From a virus, in IMG/VR virus record IMGVR_UViG_3300042197_001179, positions 1 to 64,000 of that record: 64,000 bases of DNA; one strand, written 5' to 3'. Positions 38,946-49,500 of the stretch are shown here, in pieces. The position numbers and the translations under genes are program-made. Position 1 is the first letter of the stretch; every line of letters starts with the position of its first letter. The notes below the pieces were generated by a model, which worked only from the letters and a program-made list of their open reading frames with translations, was not told the origin of the DNA and did not search any database.

Positions 38946-41725
38946 GGGGATATCCTCACTGTAGCGTTACTTGTGAACCATCCACTAGGCATATCCACAG
39001 TTCTAGTACACTTGTTGCTGCAACAAGTTGAACCGCCGTTGTACACAATGTTAAGTGTGGCAGTTGTTATACCTCGTTCAGACGCCACTATTGCAGACAT
39101 TTCTCCGCAACAGTTGCTAGCGCCATTAAGCACCAGTGTGCAGGCATTTGAAGTGATTGTTAATTTGTCTGGCGGTTCAAAAGTATAGGTTAGTCCACCT
39201 TGAACAGTTGAAAGTGTGGGATATGTAAAATTGACTGTTCCAGTAATTGGCATCTCAAGACAAGATTGACAATTTTCACAGCTTGAACAGAGTGTAACAG
39301 GGGATTGCTTACAAACTGTACCGCACAAACAACAGTCATTATTAACTAATTGGTGTGTCAACTGAGTGTATTGTGTGAAAGATTCTTCTGAACCTTCAAA
39401 CTCCAATGTTGCATAGACGTTGTTAATGTTTGTACAATCTTCAGTACCGTTGAATGTGGCAGTTAAATAGACAGTTTCCACACCATCCGTCCAAATGATT
39501 ACGCACACCCAACCATCCTCACCGTAAGTTACATTGACTGTGCGGGTGCCACCATTTAACGACTCAGACTTAGACCAAAATCCGTCGCTTATAACAGGGA
39601 TATCGCTGCACGTACCACCATTCACGTTCTGAACCAAGTCAATACGCCCACAATCTAACACAGTTTTATTTATTGTTGCATACACACTTGTGACAAAATT
39701 ACCGTCATCATAAATAGATTCATAAAACTCGTACGCGGTATCACAACAATAATCTCCGTACAATGAAGTGTAACTTGTTCGCGTATGTGTAACAGTCCCA
39801 TCTGTCCAAGTTATTGTGAAGTATGCAAAATACTCATCAGTGTAATATGTTACTACACGAGTTTCTGTTATTTCTGTACTGACGACTGTAACAGTTTCAA
39901 GTGACCAAGTGTTTGGCCCTGTTTTCTGTAAAACAGCCGTACCTGAATTACTTACGTTGTTGACTGAGCCAGTGTATCCTACATCAATATCTGCCCAACT
40001 TACACTTATGTCACTAGAAACAATATCACAGTTAATCTGGAATTGATCCCAAATCAGTGTCAGTGTTGACGCTGAATTAAAACATTTGTCAGCTACTTTT
40101 TTACATTCTGCATTATCTACAAAACCAAAATCAATTAAAGTCCAAGTTATTGCAAAGGTATCGCCATTTTGAAACGCCTCACCAAACGATACGGAAGTGC
40201 CAAATCGCGCATAAACATCTGACATAGACCATCCCACACTGTATTGTGTGCTATGTATGGTTAAATTGATTACTGAATCAGTGTCTGTACGAGAATAAAC
40301 TACACCAGATTCTACTGGTGGACTAGTGTTATTTGCATCACAATATGTGCTCGCCCAAGTGGTTTCATCATTAACATTGTACGCTAAAGATGTCCATTCA
40401 TGCCTGGTGGCGGTGCCAATGGACTTGTTCCAACTTGGGTCGCAAGAGTCTCTGACAAGTGTATGCGAGCCGTTCACGTTCCAAGCACCTTCACGCTTAA
40501 ATGCGAGGCTAGCACTGTTGTAACACGTACCAATTTCAGGTGTTTCAAAACCTGCCACAGTAACTGTATACGTTTCAGGCGTGCAAGGTGCAGTTTCACA
40601 AACTGGGCACTCTGATTTATCAACTTCTTCACAAACGCAAATAGCTGGATCGTAACAAGGTGTAGCACCGTCACAATCTAATTCACGTGTGTCCGGGTGA
40701 CAAGATGGTATTGACGTTGTTTGAACGCATTCTCCAGTGCATTGGCAACATTTAATTTCACCTATCGTCAAGGCGACTGTTATAGGCTCTTCTTCAAAAT
40801 AACAAGTCGGCGTGTTTAGAGTTATTCTACCATTAGTGACATTATCTCCACAGCAATTATCCATATCAAATTGCACTTGATACTGCCATTTTTCATTGGT
40901 AATAACTCCACCACCGCCCAAAGGTCCTGCATCATAACTTAAAAAGTATTCTTCACCTGCTTCATCAATAGCACTTAAAGAATCTTCGTTCCAAGAAAAA
41001 ACCAACGTCTTAGCTGATACAAGATTACTAAGTTTGTCAAAATAGTCACACACGTTTAAGCCGTTTTCATTACAAGAGGCGGATTCAACAGGATTATTCT
41101 GCACTGCAAAACCTTCAGAATTGCAGCAAGTATTTCCTTGAACACTAACTGTTAATGTTCCAGTACCAGTATCTTGAACGGGGGAACCTTCCTCTGGTAC
41201 GGTAGATAAATCAATAGTGGCTTCCGCTGATCCTCCACAATCTGCTGCACTCTCCCAACTTGCAGTATAGCGATATTTTAAGCTGTTTATAGTAGTTTCA
41301 ACTTCTACAGTCCAAACAGCACCGTTGTAAGATACGTAGATTAAGAGTTCTTGATTACCGACAAATTGTATTGTGCTGTATTTAATTAAATTGTCCTGCC
41401 AAATATCTTCACTGTAACAAATGGCACTACCACCATTAATCACGGCTGCGGCAGTATTATTGACCAATGTGATAGATGGCCACGTTATTGTGATACTGGA
41501 CAAGTGGCTGAAACCGGGTTTAACACAATCTGAAAAATCTTCATAGCAAGAGGCGATGTCTATAGTTCCTAGTGTTATTGTGAATACAGTATTTTCACCG
41601 TAGCAACAATTTCCAGATCTTAAGCAAGCGGCAATATCTGCGCAGCACACCCCACAAAGATCAAAAATACCTTCAGGATTCAATAAAAAGAGTCCTTCAC
41701 TATTTAGTCTGTATTCACCACTCAT
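38936..41725 (-). CDS. Large Cys-rich beta protein, putative tail-associated/adhesin
   Basis: The 929-residue protein is beta-rich (many Thr, Ser and aromatic strands) and has about 56 cysteines by my count, many as CC pairs (residues about 27, 40, 205, 290, 325, 665, 840, 890). A dense knot-like segment (about 325-390) has some 13 Cys in 65 residues. It lies between the tail hub and the lysis-like genes, where receptor-binding or tail-fibre genes usually sit. A secreted or virion-surface role with disulfides is inferred. It overlaps the hub gene by four bases; AGGT precedes the ATG at 41725. Confidence 0.6.
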   Translation of the reverse strand: MSGEYRLNSEGLFLLNPEGIFDLCGVCCADIAACLRSGNCCYGENTVFTITLGTIDIASCYEDFSDCVKPGFSHLSSITITWPSITLVNNTAAAVINGGSAICYSEDIWQDNLIKYSTIQFVGNQELLIYVSYNGAVWTVEVETTINSLKYRYTASWESAADCGGSAEATIDLSTVPEEGSPVQDTGTGTLTVSVQGNTCCNSEGFAVQNNPVESASCNENGLNVCDYFDKLSNLVSAKTLVFSWNEDSLSAIDEAGEEYFLSYDAGPLGGGGVITNEKWQYQVQFDMDNCCGDNVTNGRITLNTPTCYFEEEPITVALTIGEIKCCQCTGECVQTTSIPSCHPDTRELDCDGATPCYDPAICVCEEVDKSECPVCETAPCTPETYTVTVAGFETPEIGTCYNSASLAFKREGAWNVNGSHTLVRDSCDPSWNKSIGTATRHEWTSLAYNVNDETTWASTYCDANNTSPPVESGVVYSRTDTDSVINLTIHSTQYSVGWSMSDVYARFGTSVSFGEAFQNGDTFAITWTLIDFGFVDNAECKKVADKCFNSASTLTLIWDQFQINCDIVSSDISVSWADIDVGYTGSVNNVSNSGTAVLQKTGPNTWSLETVTVVSTEITETRVVTYYTDEYFAYFTITWTDGTVTHTRTSYTSLYGDYCCDTAYEFYESIYDDGNFVTSVYATINKTVLDCGRIDLVQNVNGGTCSDIPVISDGFWSKSESLNGGTRTVNVTYGEDGWVCVIIWTDGVETVYLTATFNGTEDCTNINNVYATLEFEGSEESFTQYTQLTHQLVNNDCCLCGTVCKQSPVTLCSSCENCQSCLEMPITGTVNFTYPTLSTVQGGLTYTFEPPDKLTITSNACTLVLNGASNCCGEMSAIVASERGITTATLNIVYNGGSTCCSNKCTRTVDMPSGWFTSNATVRISPCS

Positions 41726-44700
41726 GGGCAACCTACCGTATTAAGAGGTTCAAAAGCCTGTAACAGTACAAGTTCATTAGCGTATGATATGTACGCTAAT
41801 CCATATGTTGCAGCTGCAGTAGAGCCTACACTGCGTCCAGCAACGGGGGATTTGTTTATGCCTAAAACAAAATCATCTGAGAGACGTTTTACAGTATAGA
41901 CATAACTTGAAGCTGCACTACCTGTTCCGGCAGTTCCACTAGTCATAACCAATTTAACAGCAAAAACTGTTTCAAGTTGAGGTGGCCTGAACCAAAGATA
42001 TTGGTGCTCACCATTAGCATTGCGAATAGGTACTAAAACAGCTGGAACACGGTGCACTACACCATCATCAAACTTGACACCAAAGAATTCTGTAGCAGGT
42101 AACATGCCGCCTTTTGGATTGGTGGTAGCCTCGTAAGGCGTCGTGTTTAATCCAGTAGAATCCTCAAGACAGGGTCCACCAAAGAATGTCCATTGATTCT
42201 CAATAATATGGTACTTAGCTTCAACCCAAGCTCCATCAGGTGTAAAACTGGCGAAAGCAACTATAGAATCCACATCTCTACCACTATTTGACACCACAAC
42301 AGTATCAGAATCAATTGGCGCACCTTCAATAATGTCTCCAACATTTATGCGTGCGTTTGAATTTGTTGGGAAAATGTTGACAGGGGGACTACCCTCAATA
42401 GGTTTTCCGTTTTCGTCGACGCCATCAATAGGATTACCTATAAAAGCGTCAGGCTTATCTGGATTTAATTGGGTTACTTTGAAGTTTTTTCTGAGGTGTG
42501 GACGTATTGACTCTAAAGCTGCAAGAGCTTTTTCTGGATTCAAAAATAAACTAGTATCGGGCGCATCAGGCTCAGGAGTAGCCCATATTTCTTTTGATTC
42601 AGTTTCTACAGCTTCTGCGGGATTGTGAGGAATCACATCCAAAAAATCATCTGACCAAGCATTGGAATCTTTAGTTACATGTCCGGCTGTAATAGGAAGC
42701 CAAAGCGTGACCGTACATTCACCACTTGTCAAATCATGTGAAACGCTTTCCACTACACCTTTTACAATAGTCCACAAAATCTCACCTAAATTTATTTGAA
42801 CAACATCGAAAACTTCTAAACTGAAAGCGTCATGGAAGCCTTTTACAGTGATGCGTTTCCAAACATTGGCATACCTATACCCCCAAAAATCAATTGTCTT
42901 TTTAACAAGAGACTCGTGATTATAGATGTATATATCACGACTTTGATCAATCAGACCATACAAATCCACATTGTGTTTATAGTGGTACTTGTAAGAATCA
43001 TTTTTATCCCATTCACCATGTAAGTAGTCTTGACGCCAGTCGCAAGTTGTTTGAGTATAAAGGTCTTGTTGCTCAGTAAGGGTAAGTTCTAAACTATCTG
43101 CTTCAACATTAGCCGTGGTAAAAGAAAATGTTGAAGATTTTTCTTTAGATAAATAGCGAATTTTCACTTCTTCTGAATCAAAAATTAATCCACACCTACC
43201 TTGCCACGCTATCTCAGATGCAAGTGTTAAAGAATCTTTTTGCTGTAGAAGAGCCCAATTAGCAGGATATTTAGTTACTAAAGATGCCACTTCACCAAAT
43301 GATTCTTCATCAATATTTAAATCAGTATAAGTTTGAAGTATCCATTTAATTTGATCAGACAAATTTTCACTTAACGTAGATGTTAGAGTTACATAAATTT
43401 CTTCCGAATAACCTAAAGATTTCAAAGGTTCTGTGAATTCAATAGTAGTTAATTGATTTAGTGGATACTCTGCATTTGTAGGTTCAGCTAAATTAACTTT
43501 ATAATGTCGCTTATTTATAAGTTTCTTGTAACCTTCTGTATCATTTTCACGGCGTCCATAAACTGCGTGAACTTTTACGGATGGCATTTGATTAACAATA
43601 AACTTGTCTTTAATGTCGCCTTCCCACAGATAAACAGGTTCCCCTGCTTGAGCATTCCAAAATAAGTTTTGCAACAGTTGTAATTGTTTTAACTTAGACT
43701 TTAATAAAAAGTACGGGTCTTTAGCTTTTTGCTTATTCTTTTTAGCTCGCTGTTTAAGAACTTCTTTAATTTCATTAATTATTTCGTGTGTATTGGTAAC
43801 TAATCCACCAAATGGGAGCCCTCTAACAGCACTGATTTTATCTGAAGCGTCGATGCGTTTATACTGAAAATCTCCAACAGATTCGTACAAACGTGCCATA
43901 TTGTCAAACCAAACTTTTCTACCTTCCTGACGTACACACACCATAACTCGACAAGCTGAAACATCTGAACCAATAATGTCGCCTTGTTTGAAATGGCAGG
44001 TATGTTGAAAAATGTGTAAGTCATCTTTTAACCACGCCACACGCACATTGTGTTCATCTGGATCACCTATTACTCGCGGCCCAAATTTTACATCTACATA
44101 TTTAGCGCAATTAGCCTCTGTAACTTTGAATTCACCGATATCACTATTGTAGATGCCTGCATCCGGGTCGCTCTTACTAGGTATGATACCCTTAAAAACT
44201 GCCCCCTGAATAATGATTTTTATTTCCTTGTCTCTAGGAAAATTTGAAGAGTCTTCCAAATAAATTGTAGAATTTTTTCGCACGTCGGAATAAACATTAA
44301 CAAAGTTTATCCCTGTGCCTTGCTTGATTTCCTCTTCTTTGATAATGCTTTCAATCTGAGCCTCATCATCAGGCTCTAAATCAATGTACCCGTCACCTGT
44401 TTTTAAATCTTTATACAACTCACGGTCAACTCTACTAGGGTCAACAAATTTAACAGAACTTCTCAAAGTTGTTGTGGGGGCACGTACCACTAAAACACCT
44501 GGAACATGCGTGCACTTCCCAAACACAATTGGCCAAACTTTATCTAAAGAAAAATCTGGAATATCTGTATATTCGCCACGCTTAACAGCGTAACCGACAT
44601 CCCCGTTTTTAATTTTAGTCTCTACTTGAACGTCTAAAATCCTGTCTCCATCACGCCATACAAACGGACCAGTCACTTTCCCCTTGTAGATTTGTGTGGC

Positions 44701-45066
44701 TTGTGAGTAAGTCGCTTTTTGTTCAGTCGTTAACGCTTCCCACTCAGAGTCTGTGAATAATCCATCATAAAAAATAGATATGCGGCAAACAGAATCTTCT
44801 AAATTGCCGTTATCAAAAGCAGCTTTCATTTCTCCGTCGGAATCATCCAAAGAAATGTTTATAGCGGAAACTGAGCCAGAGTTGTCGCTGCGTAATGATG
44901 ATCCTAATGCAGAAATGTTAAGTATGCGACCCTTAATACCTCCAAAATTTTTAGTCGCATATGTAGCTCTACCAAAACCGATCCAATCAAAAATAGCGAA
45001 TACAATAGGCTCTATACCATCTTTTCGCTCTGTAGCTAAAATAGCGTTGGGTAAAAGTGTTTTCAA
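41722..45066 (-). CDS. Tail hub/tip protein (J- or gp27-like)
   Basis: At 1114 residues, second only to the tape measure in size, and located after the small tail genes, this has the place of the lambda J/tail hub gene. The N-terminal 200 residues are beta-rich (FAIFDWIGFGRATYATKNFG). The central part (about 640-830) has segments such as TTCDWRQDYLHGEW and FDVVQINLGEILWTIVKGVV, typical of hub domains. The C-terminal 250 residues are a separate beta domain. Its role would be the tail-tip scaffold facing the host. The assignment rests on position and general look. Confidence 0.68.
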   Translation of the reverse strand: MKTLLPNAILATERKDGIEPIVFAIFDWIGFGRATYATKNFGGIKGRILNISALGSSLRSDNSGSVSAINISLDDSDGEMKAAFDNGNLEDSVCRISIFYDGLFTDSEWEALTTEQKATYSQATQIYKGKVTGPFVWRDGDRILDVQVETKIKNGDVGYAVKRGEYTDIPDFSLDKVWPIVFGKCTHVPGVLVVRAPTTTLRSSVKFVDPSRVDRELYKDLKTGDGYIDLEPDDEAQIESIIKEEEIKQGTGINFVNVYSDVRKNSTIYLEDSSNFPRDKEIKIIIQGAVFKGIIPSKSDPDAGIYNSDIGEFKVTEANCAKYVDVKFGPRVIGDPDEHNVRVAWLKDDLHIFQHTCHFKQGDIIGSDVSACRVMVCVRQEGRKVWFDNMARLYESVGDFQYKRIDASDKISAVRGLPFGGLVTNTHEIINEIKEVLKQRAKKNKQKAKDPYFLLKSKLKQLQLLQNLFWNAQAGEPVYLWEGDIKDKFIVNQMPSVKVHAVYGRRENDTEGYKKLINKRHYKVNLAEPTNAEYPLNQLTTIEFTEPLKSLGYSEEIYVTLTSTLSENLSDQIKWILQTYTDLNIDEESFGEVASLVTKYPANWALLQQKDSLTLASEIAWQGRCGLIFDSEEVKIRYLSKEKSSTFSFTTANVEADSLELTLTEQQDLYTQTTCDWRQDYLHGEWDKNDSYKYHYKHNVDLYGLIDQSRDIYIYNHESLVKKTIDFWGYRYANVWKRITVKGFHDAFSLEVFDVVQINLGEILWTIVKGVVESVSHDLTSGECTVTLWLPITAGHVTKDSNAWSDDFLDVIPHNPAEAVETESKEIWATPEPDAPDTSLFLNPEKALAALESIRPHLRKNFKVTQLNPDKPDAFIGNPIDGVDENGKPIEGSPPVNIFPTNSNARINVGDIIEGAPIDSDTVVVSNSGRDVDSIVAFASFTPDGAWVEAKYHIIENQWTFFGGPCLEDSTGLNTTPYEATTNPKGGMLPATEFFGVKFDDGVVHRVPAVLVPIRNANGEHQYLWFRPPQLETVFAVKLVMTSGTAGTGSAASSYVYTVKRLSDDFVLGINKSPVAGRSVGSTAAATYGLAYISYANELVLLQAFEPLNTVGCP

Positions 45067-45425
45067 GATTCACCTCTTTTAACACCTTCAAAAACGAAGG
45101 TGAAAGTATCCAAATAGTGAGATTGTTCTAGAATAGATGTGACGTCACTTAACAGGATCACATCCCATTGAACACCAAACTCATCAACATAAATAAATTT
45201 CTTTCCTGCAAAAGTTTCGTCCAATCTTTTGAATAATCTAAACTTATCAATCTTGTTAAATAATTTAATGGGTACAGATATCGTATACTTTGCAGGAGTG
45301 TTGCGAATCCCCCACAAGAATCCGTCCATAGATTTTCTAAATCGTGTATTTAAGTTAAGAATCAATTGATGTGGGTCTGCGTGCTTAAAAATTAACGCCT
45401 GCCCATCACGTTGGATAGTTATCAT
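45063..45425 (-). CDS. Minor tail protein
   Basis: A 120-residue alpha/beta protein (MITIQRDGQALIFKHADPHQ) overlapping its neighbours by four and 20 bases, between tape measure and hub. The position matches the lambda M/L/K group; no motif names it. The structural role is inferred from synteny. Confidence 0.58.
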   Translation of the reverse strand: MITIQRDGQALIFKHADPHQLILNLNTRFRKSMDGFLWGIRNTPAKYTISVPIKLFNKIDKFRLFKRLDETFAGKKFIYVDEFGVQWDVILLSDVTSILEQSHYLDTFTFVFEGVKRGES

Positions 45426-45795
45426 TGTCTACCCCTTCAAAAGTGAATTTTATTGTATACATGGAACAAGGGCGACGCCTTAATTCTTCAACATCTATTG
45501 AAGGGGTTGTAACTTTTCCTGTCCAACTTTGCAACAAATCAGACTCGCCGCAAGACTTAATAGTTCTAGTGAATGTAACTTCTTTTGCAGCGTTATCTAT
45601 TAAAAACGTAACAAACTCGTCCCGTTGAGTAGGTGACAGTCTTTCTAAAATCCATTCGTAAGTATATTTTTTAGGTAAGTAAGGATTTTTAACTTGTAAG
45701 GTTTGACTACTTTGGGTTGAGCGTGTGCGCACATTGTGCAAAATACTGCACGTGACACCGACACCTGTTAAAGTGTCTAAGTTGTAAGTGGCCAT
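45406..45795 (-). CDS. Minor tail protein
   Basis: A 129-residue beta-rich protein with LERLSPTQRDEFVTFLIDN and CSMYTIKFTFEG near its end. It is part of the small-gene set between tape measure and hub. No family can be named. Confidence 0.58.
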   Translation of the reverse strand: MATYNLDTLTGVGVTCSILHNVRTRSTQSSQTLQVKNPYLPKKYTYEWILERLSPTQRDEFVTFLIDNAAKEVTFTRTIKSCGESDLLQSWTGKVTTPSIDVEELRRRPCSMYTIKFTFEGVDNDNYPT

Positions 45796-46085
45796 TAAAA
45801 AGTCTCCACAGTGTCGGTAGTATCCGCTCCTACTAATACGCCACTTCTTAAAGAGATTGATAGAGCATCTGACTTGAGTGAAATTACATCATTTTGCACG
45901 ATATTGTATTGAACTTGAACATTGTAATCGTCTTGCAAGGTTAAAGTGTGTAAAACAAAAAGTCCACAAGATTCTGTGAACTGTTGATCAATAGTTATCA
46001 GTTGCGTTAATTTTATAACTGTAGTGGCCAATGTGTCTGGTTGAAACCCCAAACTTTGCTCAACAGTTTCATTAAAAACAGTCAT
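45795..46085 (-). CDS. Minor tail protein
   Basis: A 96-residue beta-rich acidic protein. GGAGCGG precedes the ATG at 46085. It overlaps the gene upstream by four bases. The structural role is inferred from position. Confidence 0.55.
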   Translation of the reverse strand: MTVFNETVEQSLGFQPDTLATTVIKLTQLITIDQQFTESCGLFVLHTLTLQDDYNVQVQYNIVQNDVISLKSDALSISLRSGVLVGADTTDTVETF

Positions 46086-46567
46086 GCTAATGCCGCTCCT
46101 AAAATGTACGTAATATTGATTGTGTCGCCATCGGCAACATTACGTACAGCTGAAAACGCTGCGGTAGACCACAGTGTTACAGACCCACTTGTAGAACCTT
46201 TCACATTACTGCTTGCTATGAAGAATCCTTTTATAGCGGCTGTAGCACTCATAGTGAATGAGCGGGCAGTTGCATTGGCTATGCTTTGACTTGAAGCGGC
46301 ATCAGGACTCCACTCCGGTCGCGTCGACTCGTCGTATTGGGTGTTTTCAATCCACCCTGCGTGACTGGCGTGGGTATCTGCTGCTGCTAAAGCTGTGTAG
46401 CTAGCATTATCAATCAAGCCAATATACCAATTGGCTATTTGTGTAGCGTTATCAAACATGACATTCAACAATTTGTCCAATCCAGCATTGGTGATGCCGT
46501 TTTTGACCTCAAAACTATCTACGATTGCACCATTGCGAACAATATCTACATGAAAGAGCCCTTGCAT
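46082..46567 (-). CDS. Phage structural (tail) protein
   Basis: A 161-residue protein beginning MQGLFHVDIVRNGAIVDSFE, followed by VKNGITNAGLDKLLNVMF, a start I recall from phage tail-associated proteins. The rest is Ala/Ser/Thr-rich beta sequence. AGGAG precedes the ATG, just after the tape measure stop. Confidence 0.6.
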   Translation of the reverse strand: MQGLFHVDIVRNGAIVDSFEVKNGITNAGLDKLLNVMFDNATQIANWYIGLIDNASYTALAAADTHASHAGWIENTQYDESTRPEWSPDAASSQSIANATARSFTMSATAAIKGFFIASSNVKGSTSGSVTLWSTAAFSAVRNVADGDTINITYILGAALA

Positions 46568-46569
46568 TT

Positions 46570-49500
46570 TTACACTCCTGTTAACGGTTTAAGTCTGCCT
46601 GCACGTATTTCACGGTGCAACATATTTCCAAGTTGAGTAGCATCGACTTGAGCATTGCCACTAGATTGTAAGGTAATATGAATACCTCCAACGTCGACAC
46701 TGCCACCTGACGATAAATATTGCGGTTTGAAGCTGTTCATGTGTACAAGTTGCGTCCTGAATCTTTGAGCAGCTGCAGCGTTAACAACAAACTCACCCGG
46801 CGTAAGCATTGCCGGTACGGTATCTGTGCCACGTGGCACAAAACCGCCAGCAGCAAATCCTTTAGCAGGGGGTAAGGCGTTTTGGCGGCGAAGTTCTTCA
46901 GTTTGGGCTTCAACAGCTTTGTTAAGAAGATTAATTGCAGTGGATAAGGATTCTGAGCTACTTTTCAATGTCTCAGTGTAAGTTTTTACGCCACCAGTAT
47001 CTGCGCCAGTAGTTTCAGCAAACTTTTTGCTAAGTTCCTCCAACTGCTTAGCAGCTTGATCCCTAAGATTTATCAGATCTTTGAAACCTCCCTTAGACTC
47101 AATCTCTTTCAAAGCGTCTCTTAAGCCTGTAAGAGAGTCTGCCAACTGCTGTTCTTCTGGACCGTCAATCTTGGCTCGGGCTAAAAGATTATTTATCGCC
47201 TCAATTAAAGCAGCGCTGTCTTGAGGATTTTTCAAGGCTTCATTGAATTGGTTATTCACCGATGCAGCTTGTCCGAGCTGTTGCATACGTGCAAATACAT
47301 CCTTTTCATCTGCATCTAATAACAATCTAGAGAACAGGCTGTCTTGATTGGCTAACACGTTAGCGTTGCGGGGATTTATTGAACCTTCAGACTGTAAGCG
47401 AAAATCTTCTATTGTTTTGTTAACAGCGTCTATCTCAGCACTGTAAGTTTTAACCGCACGTTCTTGAGTTTCAATCTCAGTTTTAGCTAAAGCTATACGT
47501 TGAGCAGTCTCTTTTTCAACCGCTTCTAAACGAAGCGTGTTAATGCGATTAACAAAAACTTCTTCACTGGCATGGAGTTGAAGTCTTGTTTCAGCGGCCG
47601 CGTCTTTGAATCCAAGTTTTTCTTGCAAAGCGGCTAATTCAGTTAAAACTACTTTTTGTTTTTCAAATTCTTTAGTGGCAACATCTTCTGTTTCAGCCTT
47701 AGCAATAGTGTCTACATCAAACTTACCAGCCTTCTTAGTTAAAGATTCAAATTTAGCTTCAACCGCAATACGTTCCAGATTAGCTTTTTGTTCAGCAATA
47801 GCTTCTTCAAGTTTAATCTGTTTAATCTTTTCAAGTTCTTCCCTCTCTTGTTTCCTGAGGGCTACAAGCTCTTTAGCTAATTGATTTGTGTCTAAGTTTA
47901 ACCCATTTTCTTCAGCGATTGCAGCGAGTATGCTCTTACGCCGATCAAAAAGCTGCTGAACCTCATCCCGAATAGCTTTGTAGCCATCTAAATCCCCCGT
48001 CGCTGCAAGACCACTTGCATCTACTCGAAGTTTGTTGATTCTGTCAACAATAGCATTAACTTGCTCTTCAGGTGCAAGATTTTCAAGCCCTAAATCAAAA
48101 AGGTCCGCATCTGTGTCTTTAGCATTTTTACCAATCAATTTATCAATATTTTCAAAAAGTTTTAAGTAATCATTTAAAGATGTTTTAGATGCTTCTATAG
48201 TAGATTTAAAACTGGCCAACGCCGCTGATTGACTTTCTTTAACACGTTCAATAATATCGGCATAAATTTCTGATACTTTAGAACTTTCACTATTAAGTAT
48301 TTTTAATCTTTCAGCGGTGGCTTTAATATACTCAGCAGTTTGCAATGTAATGCCCGCTTTAATCTTATTGCTGTAATTTTCTAAGTTCTTTTCCAATTCT
48401 TTGATCGCACGTTGTTGAGCTTTAACGTAGTTGTCTAAATCCGCTTTCATCTTCTCTTCAAAAGCTACTCTAGAAGCATTTGCCAATTCAACCAGTTTAA
48501 CGATTAAAAGAGTCGCGCCAACAGTGAGGGCTATAAAAGGATTTTTAAGTGCTGCAACAGTTAATCTTCCAACAACTAGCGTAAGAGCTGCTACAGCAGG
48601 TATTAAGAGAGCAGTAATAACTTTAGCAGTATTCTTGAAAACTTCTATCAAACCATCAAAACCACCGGACATATCATAGATCGTTTTTAAGAATGACCCG
48701 GCTAAATCTTCGATAAAAACATTACGGATTTCATTTGCAGCCTTACGGAACTGGAATCCAATATTTTCGGTAGTTAATTTGACGGCTCGATCATAGCTGA
48801 CCATAGGGTCTTTAAGTTTTTCTAATGTGCTACGATAGACTTCCGCATTATCGCCCGTCACACCTAATAAACCTGACAGACCGCGTATGGCGTCAACAAA
48901 CTCCGCCATTTCTGTAGAGCTGCCTTTTGTCCTAGATTCAATTTGCTTTAACAGCCCAGGGAATCCGTATAAACTAATTGCGGCTTCACCACTGGTAACA
49001 CCTAACTCTTTGAAAAGTTTAGACATTTCTTCAGTCGGTTTCAGTACCTTAATCAAAACACCGCGAATCTGAGTAGCTGCTTCAGAGTAAGTGTAACCTT
49101 GAATGGTCAACGTAGCAATCATTGAATTAAGTTCAGCAGTCGTTAAACCGGCTTCTTTAGCTAGAATGATTATGCTACCTAAGGAGTTGGCCATATCAGA
49201 CGCTGACACTCGACCTAAGTCGATTGTTCGGAACAACTCAGCAGCAATATCCGTAGCCTCTGAAACGTCCTTACGGTAAGCGTTCATGACAGATTCAATT
49301 AAGTTGGCGGCATCAGACGATGAGGAACCGGTGGCCAATGCAAATTCATTGACCACTCGGCCAAATTCTGCATACGCTGCCGAAGTTTCAATAACTTGAT
49401 TAGACAGTGTATTGTAAGCAGACTTAGTTTGTTCAACAATGTCAACACCAAAAGAATCTGACAATTCTCGTATGGTAGCATTCCAAGCTTTATAAGATTC

